Below, in pieces: positions 1 to 6,935 of a stretch of DNA of 9,563 nucleotides. Source of the stretch: Actinomycetes bacterium (GTDB lineage Bacteria; Actinomycetota; Coriobacteriia; Coriobacteriales; Eggerthellaceae); contig JAEWYG010000212.1 of assembly GCA_023395755.1 (NCBI GenBank), forward strand, positions 1-9,563, read 5' to 3'. Numbering within the stretch: position 1 is the stretch's first letter; each line of letters begins with the position of its first letter. Both the position numbers and the translations under genes were made by a program. The notes beneath the pieces were generated by a model. That model was not told the origin of the DNA, searched no databases, and saw only the letters and a program-made list of their open reading frames with translations.

Positions 1-309
1 GTTGTATTCTTGTTCCTAGCGATTGGGCTTTTCGCGACGGGCGGCAATATGAATATCAATGCACGTCCCGATGCTGCTGTTATGGGAATGGCCTTCGCAG
101 TTGGCAGCGTGGTGGTACTGATAATGGTGGTGGTTGGATTTATCTCATTGGCGGTATCGGTATTTGCAACAATGATGGTTACGCGTGCTTTGGGCTATTG
201 GACGCAGCAATTTGATGTGCCTGCATGGCGTGGGCAGGATGATCCGATGCCCTTCGAGTTATCGAGTATGCCCGATGGGTTTGGGCAACAACCTCCCATG
301 TCCCGATAG
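1..309 (+). CDS. C-terminal part of an unidentified integral membrane protein (5' end outside window)
   Basis: The reading frame is open from base 1, so the gene begins to the left of the window; the TTG at position 10 is unlikely to be its start. It ends at a TAG at 307-309. About 102 residues are visible. They show the end of one hydrophobic segment (FLFLAIGLFA), a short polar loop rich in Asn, and then a long hydrophobic stretch from roughly residue 26 to 62, rich in Val, Met and Ala, that would form one or two membrane helices. The tail is soluble, with Gln, Asp, Pro and Met (for example QQFDVPAWRGQDDPMPF), and is probably cytoplasmic. I do not recognise the family. A multi-pass permease or a small-integral-membrane family are both possible, and the visible part cannot decide. 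A strong terminator follows 27 bases after the stop, so this is the last gene of its transcript. Confidence 0.75.
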   Translation, partial: VVFLFLAIGLFATGGNMNINARPDAAVMGMAFAVGSVVVLIMVVVGFISLAVSVFATMMVTRALGYWTQQFDVPAWRGQDDPMPFELSSMPDGFGQQPPMSR

Positions 310-335
310 ATTTGGGTGGTTGAGAGTGATGTAAG

Positions 336-372
336 ACAGAACGGGGCCTCAAGAGCCCCGTTCTGTTTGTTT
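336..372 (+). terminator. Intrinsic terminator after the first gene
   Basis: Bases 336-347 pair perfectly with 355-366, giving a 12-bp stem with a GGGG/CCCC core and a 7-base loop (348-354). It is followed by a T-rich tail (TTGTTT, 367-372). It lies 27 bases past the stop of the upstream membrane gene and 183 bases before the helicase start, so it should separate the two transcripts. Confidence 0.9.
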
Positions 373-521
373 AGTCAGGCAATTTGTTAGTAAATCCTGC
401 CGATTCAAAGAGGACGCCTCGTCGATGGTGGTCTTTTTGCCGCTGTTCCCCTAGACTTGTGGGCGCGCTCTTGCGGCTGCGGGTCGAAAGATGCCGGTCG
501 CGTACAACGATGAGTTGTCGA

Positions 522-527
522 TACAAT
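522..527 (+). promoter_or_regulatory. Candidate -10 element for the helicase gene
   Basis: TACAAT at 522-527 differs from the TATAAT consensus at one base and lies 28 bases before the helicase start codon, downstream of the terminator at 336-372. No convincing -35 hexamer sits 16-18 bases upstream, so this is a weak prediction. The rest of 373-554 shows nothing else I can name. Confidence 0.25.
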
Positions 528-554
528 CCCTTGAGATTCTGGAGGTCATCCCGC

Positions 555-3182
555 ATGGAGGAATGTGCGACGGACGCAACGGCCGAGCTAGCCGAAAAGG
601 GAGCTTTTACCTGTGGCTCGCTTGGTCGTATCGCACCGAGTTGGTGGGAGCCAGATGAGGGTGAGGTTGTTGAACCATGGCTTTCTGCGGATGAAGCCCT
701 CGATCGGTTCCTCGATTGGGTGGCATCGCGGGGCATTGAGCTGTGGCCCCATCAAGAAGAAGCTTTGATGTCGTTGATGGTGGGCGACCACGTTATTCTG
801 GGTACCCCCACAGGTTCGGGGAAATCTCTCGTTGCGCTAGGGTTACACTTTATGGCGCTGGCCACCGGACGTCGAGCGTATTACACTGCTCCCATCAAAG
901 CGCTTGTAAGCGAGAAGTTTTTCGATCTCGTAGAGGTTCTCGGGCGTGAGAATGTGGGAATGATTACGGGTGATACGCATATCAATACACAAGCTCCCGT
1001 TATTTGCTGTACGGCTGAGATCCTAGCAAATGAAGCCCTGAGAGAGGGAGAGCAGGCTGATGTAGGTTGTGTGGCCATGGATGAGTTCCATTTTTATGGC
1101 GATGCCGACCGGGGCTGGGCATGGCAGGTTCCTTTGCTTACGTTGCCGAAGACGCAATTCCTTCTAATGAGCGCTACGCTGGGAGAAGTGACGCAGATAG
1201 CGGCATCGCTGAAGCAGCGTACAGGTGTCGAGGTGAGCGTAGTAGCCGATGCGCCGCGTCCGGTGCCGCTGTCTTATGAATATGTTGAGATTCCCCTAGA
1301 GGGTACGGTTGAGCTGGCGTTGCGCGAAGGAGAGGCACCTTTATATATCGTGCATTTTTCGCAGGATGCGGCGTTGGCTACGGCCCAATCGCTTTCGAGC
1401 TATGGTGTGGCGTCTAAAGAGCAGCGCGAAGAGATAAAGCGGGCTATGTCTGGCACGCGTTTTACCACGGCGTTTGGTAAAACACTCAAGCGCTTGCTTG
1501 CCAGCGGCGTGGGCGTGCACCATGCCGGTATGCTGCCGCGTTATCGCTTGCTGGTGGAGAAGCTTGCTCAGCAAGGCCTCCTGCCGGTTATCTGTGGAAC
1601 TGATACCCTTGGCGTGGGTATTAATGTTCCTATTCATACGGTGCTTTTAACTGCACTAACTAAATTCGACGGTTATCGCATGCGCCGGTTGCGTGCTCGC
1701 GAATTTCACCAAATCGCCGGACGTGCCGGTCGATCGGGCTTCGACACCGAAGGCGTGGTAATAGCTCAGGCCCCTGAGCACGATATCGAAAATGCCAAGT
1801 TGGTGCAGAAGGCCGGAGGCGACCCAAAAAAGCTTCGCAAGATTAAAAAGAAGCAGCCACCCGAAGGTTTCGTCACCTGGAACAAGCAGACGTTCGAACG
1901 TTTGATTGATGCTGTGCCTGAAACCCTCAAGCCCCGTATGAAAATCACGCATTCCATGGTGTTGTCAGAGGTGGTACAAGGTGGTGATGCGTATGCGCGC
2001 GTGCGCAAACTCATTAATGATTCTGCGCAGACCGATGAGGAGAAGGCCGCGCTTGTGGTGCGCGCAGACGAGATATTCGATACGTTAATCAACGCTGAGG
2101 TAGTGGAGCGCTTGGACGCAGAAGATGGTGGTGTGGAATACGTCACCACGGTCGATCTACCGGAAGACTTCGCACTCGATCAGCCTCTTTCGCCATTTCT
2201 GCTTGCGGCGCTAGAATTGTTGGACCCTGAAAGTGAGAGCTATGCTTTTGATGTTATCTCCATGGCGGAAGCTACGCTGGAGAATCCGCGTCAAGTGCTG
2301 CGTGCTCAGGAGCGCCAGGCACGAGACCGCGCAATGGCAGACATGAAGGCGGATGGCGTAGAATACGAGGAACGTCTCGAACGCATTGTCGAAGTTACGT
2401 ACCCAAAGCCGCTCGAAGATCTGCTGGGCGCCGCCTTTGAGCGCTACTGCCAAGACGTTCCTTGGGCTCGCGACTTTCAGCTGGAACCCAAATCAGTGCT
2501 GCGCGATATGCTGGAGACGGCAAGCGATTTCAAGGGTTACGTGCAACGCTACGGTATCGCGCGATCTGAGGGGCTGTTGCTTCGTTATCTCACGGATGCG
2601 TATCGCGTAATTGCGCGTACGGTACCAGCGGATAAGCGTGACGATCGTTTTGAAGACATCGTGGCATGGCTAGGTTTTGTGGTGCGCTCGGTTGATTCAA
2701 GCTTAATGGATGAGTGGGAGCGCGCCGGTTCGGCATTGGATGCTGCACCGCCCGTGACTGCCGACGAAGTGGTTACCGATCGTCGCGGCCTTACCGTACT
2801 GGTGCGCAATGCTCTGTTTTTGCGAGTGCGGTTGGCTTCGCGGGGTCGTGTTGATGAGCTAGGAAAACTCGACCAAGAATGGGGATGTGGCGAGCTCCGT
2901 TGGCAGCGCGCACTCGATGCTTACCATGATGTGCACGAAGATATTCTTATCGATGCCGACGCGCGTTCCTTGTCGTATCTCACTTTCGACGAATCAGACG
3001 AGAGAACTCAACACGTGTGGCATGTGCGCCAGATATTGAGTGACGAACATGGTGATCACGACTTTAGCATTATGGCTGACGTCGATTTAGATGCGACGCA
3101 GGAAGAGAGTGAAGTTGTGTTTAAGAACTTCCGTGTAGGGTTTGCTGAAGAATTGTTGAACTCTGCGAATAGCGGTGCGTAA
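555..3182 (+). CDS. Ski2-like DExH-box helicase with C-terminal DUF3516 region
   Basis: This 875-residue protein is a superfamily 2 helicase, predicted to use ATP to unwind or remodel RNA; the cellular substrate of this family is not settled. Motifs in order: WPHQEEAL near 64-71 in the Q-motif position; Walker A GTPTGSGKS 83-91; APIKALVSEKF 112-122 (motif Ia); CCTAEILANEAL 151-162 (Ib); DEFH 176-179 (motif II); SAT 206-208 (III); GVHHAGMLPRYR 320-331; GTDTLGVGINVP 348-359 (V); and HQIAGRAGRSGFDTEG 385-400 (VI), which is typical of Ski2/Mtr4-like enzymes. The remaining ~450 residues match the DUF3516 pattern in position and length; that is family knowledge, not a search. The frame is open back to 384, but the ATG at 555 is chosen because GGAGG (541-545) lies nine bases upstream and the earlier residues look like noise. 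It appears monocistronic. The family is mainly actinobacterial. Confidence 0.92.
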   Translation: MEECATDATAELAEKGAFTCGSLGRIAPSWWEPDEGEVVEPWLSADEALDRFLDWVASRGIELWPHQEEALMSLMVGDHVILGTPTGSGKSLVALGLHFMALATGRRAYYTAPIKALVSEKFFDLVEVLGRENVGMITGDTHINTQAPVICCTAEILANEALREGEQADVGCVAMDEFHFYGDADRGWAWQVPLLTLPKTQFLLMSATLGEVTQIAASLKQRTGVEVSVVADAPRPVPLSYEYVEIPLEGTVELALREGEAPLYIVHFSQDAALATAQSLSSYGVASKEQREEIKRAMSGTRFTTAFGKTLKRLLASGVGVHHAGMLPRYRLLVEKLAQQGLLPVICGTDTLGVGINVPIHTVLLTALTKFDGYRMRRLRAREFHQIAGRAGRSGFDTEGVVIAQAPEHDIENAKLVQKAGGDPKKLRKIKKKQPPEGFVTWNKQTFERLIDAVPETLKPRMKITHSMVLSEVVQGGDAYARVRKLINDSAQTDEEKAALVVRADEIFDTLINAEVVERLDAEDGGVEYVTTVDLPEDFALDQPLSPFLLAALELLDPESESYAFDVISMAEATLENPRQVLRAQERQARDRAMADMKADGVEYEERLERIVEVTYPKPLEDLLGAAFERYCQDVPWARDFQLEPKSVLRDMLETASDFKGYVQRYGIARSEGLLLRYLTDAYRVIARTVPADKRDDRFEDIVAWLGFVVRSVDSSLMDEWERAGSALDAAPPVTADEVVTDRRGLTVLVRNALFLRVRLASRGRVDELGKLDQEWGCGELRWQRALDAYHDVHEDILIDADARSLSYLTFDESDERTQHVWHVRQILSDEHGDHDFSIMADVDLDATQEESEVVFKNFRVGFAEELLNSANSGA

Positions 3183-3310
3183 CAATAGGTTTGTTTTGAA
3201 TTCTTACTATTTTGAAACTACTCCTGTGCGCCATAAACCTATCCAGGTTACCGAACGTGTCGTGACATCAAGATTCTTCACGTGAGGGAAACATTTCGCA
3301 TTTTTGTTGG

Positions 3311-3342
3311 TGGTATGATTATGCACATAATGACGCTATCAT
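3311..3342 (+). promoter_or_regulatory. Candidate promoter for the isocitrate dehydrogenase gene
   Basis: TGGTATGAT (3311-3319) forms an extended -10 element (TG, one base, then TATGAT). Two other possible -10 hexamers follow: CATAAT at 3326-3331, 16 bases after TTGTTG at 3304-3309, and TATCAT at 3337-3342. The surrounding stretch is A+T rich compared with the genes on both sides. Which element is used cannot be decided by eye. A perfect 8-bp palindrome (TCACGTGA, 3278-3285) lies just upstream. Confidence 0.35.
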
Positions 3343-3419
3343 AGTTAATGAACAGAAGCCCAGCATGGCGAGATGTTGATTCGTGGTGGCTGGGGCCGTA
3401 TGGTAACGAAAGGGTGACT

Positions 3420-4622
3420 ATGGCGAAAATTGAGATGACTACGCCGCTGGTGGAGATGGACGGCGACGAGATGACGCGGATTATCTGGCAGATGATTAAA
3501 GACGAACTACTTATGCCACACGTTGATCTTAAGACTGAATATTATGACCTAGGTCTCGAACATCGCAATGCCACAGACGATCAGGTTACTGTAGATTCCG
3601 CCGAGGCTACGAAGCGTCTGGGTGTAGCCGTAAAGTGTGCAACTATCACGCCGAATGGTGCCCGTATGGGCGAGTACGATCTGAAGCAGATGTGGAAGAG
3701 CCCCAACGGCACCATCCGCGCCATTTTGGACGGCACCGTGTTTCGTACTCCCATCACGGTAAAGGGTATTGAGCCATGCGTACGCAATTGGACGAAACCT
3801 ATCACTATCGCTCGTCATGCGTATGGCGATGTGTATAAGAACGCTGAAATTCGTGTACCGGGCGCTGGCAGGGTGGAGTTGGTGTATACCGCCGAAGATG
3901 GTACCGAAATACGAGAATTAGTACACGAGTTCTCGGCTGCAGGTGTGGCGCAGGGTATGCACAACACCGACGCCTCCATTGAGAGCTTTGCTCGCAGCTG
4001 TTTTGAGTACGCGCTGGATATACGTCAAGACATTTGGTTCGCCACCAAGGACACCATCTCTAAGAAGTACGACCATCGTTTTAAAGACATCTTTCAGGAA
4101 ATATTCGATGCTGAGTACGCGGAGCGTTTCGAAGCTGCGGGCATCGAGTACTTCTATACGCTTATTGACGATGCTGTTGCGCGCGTTATGAAGGATAGCG
4201 GCGGCTTTATCTGGGCTTGTAAAAATTATGATGGTGACGTTATGAGCGATATGGTGTCATCGGCGTTCGGATCTCTTGCCATGATGACATCGGTATTGGT
4301 GTCACCGCAGGGCGTCTACGAATATGAGGCTGCTCACGGCACGGTGCAACGCCATTACTATAAGCACCTGAAGGGCGAAGAGACTTCCACCAACTCGGTA
4401 GCCACCATTTTTGCATGGTCGGGGGCACTGCGTAAACGCGGCGAACTGGATGGCCTGCCTGATTTGGTTGCCTTTGCTGATCGTCTAGAAAAGGCGACAC
4501 TTGATACGATTGAGGCTGGCGAGATGACGGGTGACTTGGCGCTTATCACCTCTCTGGAGAACCCTGTCAAACTTAACACGCGTGACTTTATCTTGGCTAT
4601 TGCGAAGCGGTTGGCGGCGTAG
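3420..4622 (+). CDS. icd: NADP-dependent isocitrate dehydrogenase (eukaryote-like homodimeric type)
   Basis: This 400-residue enzyme is predicted to convert isocitrate and NADP+ to 2-oxoglutarate, CO2 and NADPH in the cytoplasm. It resembles human IDH1 more than the E. coli Icd class. The substrate loop is KSPNGTIR (93-100) and is followed by Arg109. IARHAYGDVY (130-139) carries Arg132 and Tyr139. The catalytic Lys is in TKDTISKKYD (209-218). Metal ligands are in LIDD (248-251) and YDGDVMSD (270-277). HGTVQRHYY (306-314) keeps the Arg311-His312 pair that, in IDH1, contacts the 2'-phosphate of NADP, so NADP is the likely cofactor. Length agrees with the family (about 400-415). The frame extends back to an ATG at 3348 without a ribosome site; 3420 is preferred because AAAGGG (3409-3414) lies five bases upstream and MAKIEMTTPLVEMDGDEMTR matches the family N-terminus. 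Confidence 0.95.
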   Translation: MAKIEMTTPLVEMDGDEMTRIIWQMIKDELLMPHVDLKTEYYDLGLEHRNATDDQVTVDSAEATKRLGVAVKCATITPNGARMGEYDLKQMWKSPNGTIRAILDGTVFRTPITVKGIEPCVRNWTKPITIARHAYGDVYKNAEIRVPGAGRVELVYTAEDGTEIRELVHEFSAAGVAQGMHNTDASIESFARSCFEYALDIRQDIWFATKDTISKKYDHRFKDIFQEIFDAEYAERFEAAGIEYFYTLIDDAVARVMKDSGGFIWACKNYDGDVMSDMVSSAFGSLAMMTSVLVSPQGVYEYEAAHGTVQRHYYKHLKGEETSTNSVATIFAWSGALRKRGELDGLPDLVAFADRLEKATLDTIEAGEMTGDLALITSLENPVKLNTRDFILAIAKRLAA

Positions 4623-4681
4623 TGACGAGGCGCTTGCTTCTTGAACGGATGCTTTTGATAATTAAGGGGATGGCACGCTAG

Positions 4682-4737
4682 TTGTTGCAAACACCATTCC
4701 GCTCGTGAGGATCGACGAGGGGGATGGTGATGCACAA
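4682..4737. repeat. Long imperfect inverted repeat (hairpin) after icd
   Basis: The two arms pair as 4682-4685 with 4734-4737, 4687-4689 with 4731-4733, 4692-4700 with 4721-4729 (one G-T pair) and 4702-4706 with 4715-4719. That is about 21 pairs around an 8-base loop, interrupted only by a one-base bulge, a small internal loop and one mismatch. No T run follows on either strand, so it is not a standard intrinsic terminator. It sits between convergent genes. It could be a factor-assisted terminator, a structured RNA, a 3'-end stabiliser or a relic of a small mobile repeat. Confidence 0.7.
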
Positions 4738-4738
4738 G

Positions 4739-4768
4739 AAGAGTGTGAACCGCACCACTCTTGCTTTA
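4739..4768 (+). terminator. Possible terminator hairpin after icd
   Basis: AAGAGTG (4739-4745) pairs with CACTCTT (4756-4762) in a perfect 7-bp stem with a 10-base loop, followed by GCTTTA, a weak T-rich tail. It starts two bases after the long inverted repeat at 4682-4737, so the two hairpins may act together to end the icd transcript. Confidence 0.4.
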
Positions 4769-4779
4769 GAGAATGGATA

Positions 4780-4836
4780 GGCTCGGAGCCCCTTTGGGCA
4801 CTTTGCAAACCTTCGGGCAACGGTGTGCCAAGAGCC
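4780..4836. repeat. Nested inverted repeats of unknown role
   Basis: GGCTC (4780-4784) can pair with GAGCC (4832-4836), GGCAC (4797-4801) with GTGCC (4825-4829), and TTGC (4803-4806) with GCAA (4817-4820). These nest inside each other with asymmetric internal loops. It is the third consecutive foldable block in the 258-base gap between icd and the nuclease gene. I compared it with a tRNA fold and it does not fit one. It may be part of the 3' untranslated region of the minus-strand nuclease gene. Confidence 0.35.
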
Positions 4837-4880
4837 GTGCTTTGGTTCGTCTAAGAAATTGTCTAGGTCCCCTGCTGGTC

Positions 4881-5816
4881 TTAATTAAAATAGTCGCCTG
4901 GATAGTAACTTTCGAGATCGCTTGGCGAGAGGGTTATTTCTTCTATGGTCGCCGTAACGTCCGTAGGATTGCAATCAAATAATGAATTGCTAAGCTTGAG
5001 TAGAGCACTGCCATCAATGAGGTTAACGGCAACTGATTCTGCATATTCCACCGCAGTTCTAGAAAAATAAGAAGTCGTGATGAAGGTTAAATGATTTGCA
5101 TGGATAGTCCCGTTCGCGCCAACAAGCTTTTGTATAGCAGGACGACCTACTGAGTTTTTTCGTCCATAGCATTTGCATTCGATTAAGGTTTTCTCGCGAT
5201 CTTTAACCGCCACAACATCGTAGCCTCCATCACACGTCTTCTGCGTTGTCTGCGCAGAATAACCTTGTCTGCGATATAAATCTGCACAGTATTCTTCAAA
5301 ACCCGAAGGTCGAGAAACGAATTGCTGGATAATGTTGTCTATCGACTGTGCGCAAGATCGATCACGCTTCTTCCTGAGGATCGTTTCTCGCTTTCTGATT
5401 TCTTCTTTACAAAGTCTTATCTTTGCGCCTTTGGCCCTTAATATGTTTACCAGCTCGACAAGATCAATGGGCGATTTGGTTAATACCCAGAATTCATCAA
5501 GATAAAGCTCGCTGAATTCGTAGATTAGTCTATTGTTTTTATATCGTTGATCGCATGTACCGTTTTTTTTCGAGTACTCCCAAAAGGGGTATTTTAAGAT
5601 AAAAGAATTAGGTTCCGAACAGTTTCGTCTCCTTTTTATTTTGTATTTGCGAGTTATTTTTATATCGTATCGTTCACGAAATCGTCGGCGCCGCATTAAT
5701 CGAATGATGCAATGCGTGACAACCGCTAATAGAGCTACAACCAGCACCCCTATTAATGTAATCTCTATTTTGGGTAATTCTGGTATTTTGAGAAGAGTAT
5801 CCCATAAACCAGTCAT
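4881..5816 (-). CDS. Membrane-anchored Mrr-type restriction endonuclease (PD-(D/E)xK fold)
   Basis: This 311-residue protein has a predicted membrane helix at about 18-40 (EITLIGVLVVALLAVVTHCI), followed by an Arg/Lys cluster (41-65) that would hold the rest in the cytoplasm. A middle region (66-128) is not recognised, and a highly charged stretch (about 135-153) leads to an Mrr-like nuclease domain at about 172-275. That domain shows Glu174/175 in GFEEYCADLYRRQGY, then DGGYD with Asp200, then ECK with Glu213 and Lys215, giving D-x12-ExK, and Gln229 after a basic loop. These fit an intact PD-(D/E)xK active site, so DNA cleavage is likely; whether it targets modified DNA as E. coli Mrr does is unknown. 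GAGAGG (complement of 5826-5831) lies nine bases before the ATG. The gene is much richer in A+T than its neighbours (5581-5640 has 19 G/C of 60), which suggests transfer. No methyltransferase is adjacent. Confidence 0.85.
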   Translation of the reverse strand: MTGLWDTLLKIPELPKIEITLIGVLVVALLAVVTHCIIRLMRRRRFRERYDIKITRKYKIKRRRNCSEPNSFILKYPFWEYSKKNGTCDQRYKNNRLIYEFSELYLDEFWVLTKSPIDLVELVNILRAKGAKIRLCKEEIRKRETILRKKRDRSCAQSIDNIIQQFVSRPSGFEEYCADLYRRQGYSAQTTQKTCDGGYDVVAVKDREKTLIECKCYGRKNSVGRPAIQKLVGANGTIHANHLTFITTSYFSRTAVEYAESVAVNLIDGSALLKLSNSLFDCNPTDVTATIEEITLSPSDLESYYPGDYFN

Positions 5817-5848
5817 TAAACACAGCCTCTCTACTTATTGGTATTTCG

Positions 5849-5880
5849 GGAATACAATTCCTTTTTAGCAATGCTAGCAT
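5849..5880. promoter_or_regulatory. Two short palindromes upstream of the nuclease gene
   Basis: GGAATacaATTCC (5849-5861) and the perfect palindrome ATGCTAGCAT (5871-5880) lie 33 and 55 bases upstream of the nuclease start on the minus strand. They are placed where an operator could be, but I could not fix a clear -35/-10 pair for this gene, so the role is speculative. Confidence 0.25.
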
Positions 5881-5921
5881 ATTTCTAAAGTCAGCATTCC
5901 CTCCTTTGCCTTAGCTCCTAA

Positions 5922-5964
5922 TCTGACATACGGCTCTGACACTAATCTGGTCATAAACTGGTCT
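5922..5964. promoter_or_regulatory. Four regularly spaced TCTG-type half-sites between the nuclease gene and pdxS
   Basis: TCTGACA occurs at 5922-5928 and 5935-5941, then TCTGGTCA at 5946-5953 and ACTGGTCT at 5957-5964. Successive starts are 13, 11 and 11 bases apart, close to one helical turn, so a protein binding them would sit on one face of the DNA. The block lies in the divergent region and could serve either gene. Confidence 0.3.
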
Positions 5965-5996
5965 TATTGATTTTATATATTTTGGCAATTTCGATA

Positions 5997-6019
5997 AGAC
6001 TATTTGAACACTATAGTCT
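5997..6019 (+). promoter_or_regulatory. Candidate pdxS promoter -10 inside a symmetric operator-like repeat
   Basis: AGACTAT (5997-6003) and ATAGTCT (6013-6019) form a perfect 7-bp inverted repeat with a 9-base spacer. The right arm overlaps TATAGT (6012-6017), a one-mismatch -10 hexamer 36 bases before the pdxS start; a weak -35 (TTTCGA, 5989-5994) is 17 bases upstream of it. A repressor bound here would block the polymerase. A second perfect palindrome, AGATTAATCT (6025-6034), lies between this and the ribosome site. In other bacteria pdxST is often controlled by MocR-type PdxR; no such gene is in the window. Confidence 0.4.
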
Positions 6020-6053
6020 GCTGCAGATTAATCTAATCCGGGAAAGGATGACC

Positions 6054-6935
6054 ATGGAAAGTCAGGGCAGCAGGCAGGAAATCAACAGGCAACTGGCGCA
6101 GATGCTCAAGGGCGGTGTCATTATGGATGTGACTTCACCTGAGCAGGCAAGAATAGCAGAAGAGGCTGGTGCGTGTGCTGTCATGGCACTCGAGCGCATT
6201 CCTGCTGATATTCGTACGGCGGGTGGAGTCAGCCGTATGAGCGACCCGAAGATGATCAAAGGCATTCAGGAAGCGGTGAGTATTCCTGTTATGGCGAAAT
6301 GCCGTATTGGTCACTTCGTGGAGGCCCAGGTGCTTCAGGCTATCGAAATTGACTATATCGACGAATCTGAAGTTCTCTCCCCGGCAGATGACACCTATCA
6401 CATCGATAAAGCTGCCTTCGATGTACCCTTTGTGTGCGGGGCTCGCGATCTGGGGGAGGCGCTGCGCCGTATTGCTGAGGGTGCCACGATGATTCGTACG
6501 AAAGGCGAGCCCGGTACTGGCGACGTTGTTCAGGCGGTTCGCCACATGCGTAAAATGAACCGACAGATCAGGGAAGTTGAAGGTCTGCGAGAAGATGAGC
6601 TCTTCGAGCAGGCGAAACAGTTGCAGGTCTCTTATGACCTTGTGCATTTTGTTCACGAAAACGGTACGCTGCCAGTGGTGAACTTCGCTGCGGGAGGTGT
6701 GGCAACGCCGGCAGATGCGGCCCTTATGATGCAACTTGGTGCCGAGGGTGTGTTTGTTGGCAGCGGTATTTTCAAGAGTGGAGACCCTGCAAAACGCGCG
6801 GCGGCAGTCGTGAAGGCCGTGGCCAATTACCAGGACGCAAAGCTTATTGCTTCGCTTTCAGAAGATTTAGGGGAAGCCATGGTGGGTATTAACCCGTCGG
6901 AGATCCAAGTGATTATGGAAGCCCGAGGCATCTAG
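6054..6935 (+). CDS. pdxS: Pyridoxal 5'-phosphate synthase, synthase subunit PdxS
   Basis: This 293-residue subunit builds PLP from ribose 5-phosphate, glyceraldehyde 3-phosphate and ammonia supplied by PdxT, in a cytoplasmic complex of twelve PdxS and twelve PdxT. It is a (beta/alpha)8 barrel very close to the Bacillus subtilis protein over its whole length. GGVIMDV (20-26) carries Asp25; VMAKCRIGH (79-87) carries Lys82, the Schiff-base lysine for ribose 5-phosphate; RTKGEPGTG (148-156) carries Lys150, the second catalytic lysine; and NFAAGGVATPADAALMMQLG (210-229) with VGSGIFKS (235-242) form the phosphate-binding end. One small difference is Cys83, where B. subtilis has Ala. The ATG at 6054 is chosen because AAAGGA (6043-6048) is five bases upstream. 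An ATG at 6048 would add two residues but overlaps that site. The upstream extension to 5967 is not credible. It is co-transcribed with pdxT. Confidence 0.97.
   Translation: MESQGSRQEINRQLAQMLKGGVIMDVTSPEQARIAEEAGACAVMALERIPADIRTAGGVSRMSDPKMIKGIQEAVSIPVMAKCRIGHFVEAQVLQAIEIDYIDESEVLSPADDTYHIDKAAFDVPFVCGARDLGEALRRIAEGATMIRTKGEPGTGDVVQAVRHMRKMNRQIREVEGLREDELFEQAKQLQVSYDLVHFVHENGTLPVVNFAAGGVATPADAALMMQLGAEGVFVGSGIFKSGDPAKRAAAVVKAVANYQDAKLIASLSEDLGEAMVGINPSEIQVIMEARGI

Noticed and set aside
384..554. Upstream in-frame extension of the helicase to a TTG at 384
   Set aside because: The extra 57 residues are Arg/Cys/Trp-rich with no domain character, and a good ribosome site directly precedes the ATG at 555.
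3348..3419. Upstream in-frame extension of icd to an ATG at 3348
   Set aside because: No ribosome site precedes 3348, and the family N-terminus begins at 3420 with a clear ribosome site.
4780..4870. tRNA-like fold suggested by paired segments and a GGTTCG sequence at 4844
   Set aside because: No 7-bp acceptor pairing, no proper T-arm and no anticodon arm can be drawn.
4773..4982. Forward 69-residue ORF running into the nuclease gene
   Set aside because: It overlaps the conserved minus-strand coding sequence, lacks a ribosome site and has no recognisable domain.
6135..6734. Minus-strand 199-residue ORF inside pdxS
   Set aside because: It is antisense to a highly conserved gene, with unconvincing composition; a shadow frame.
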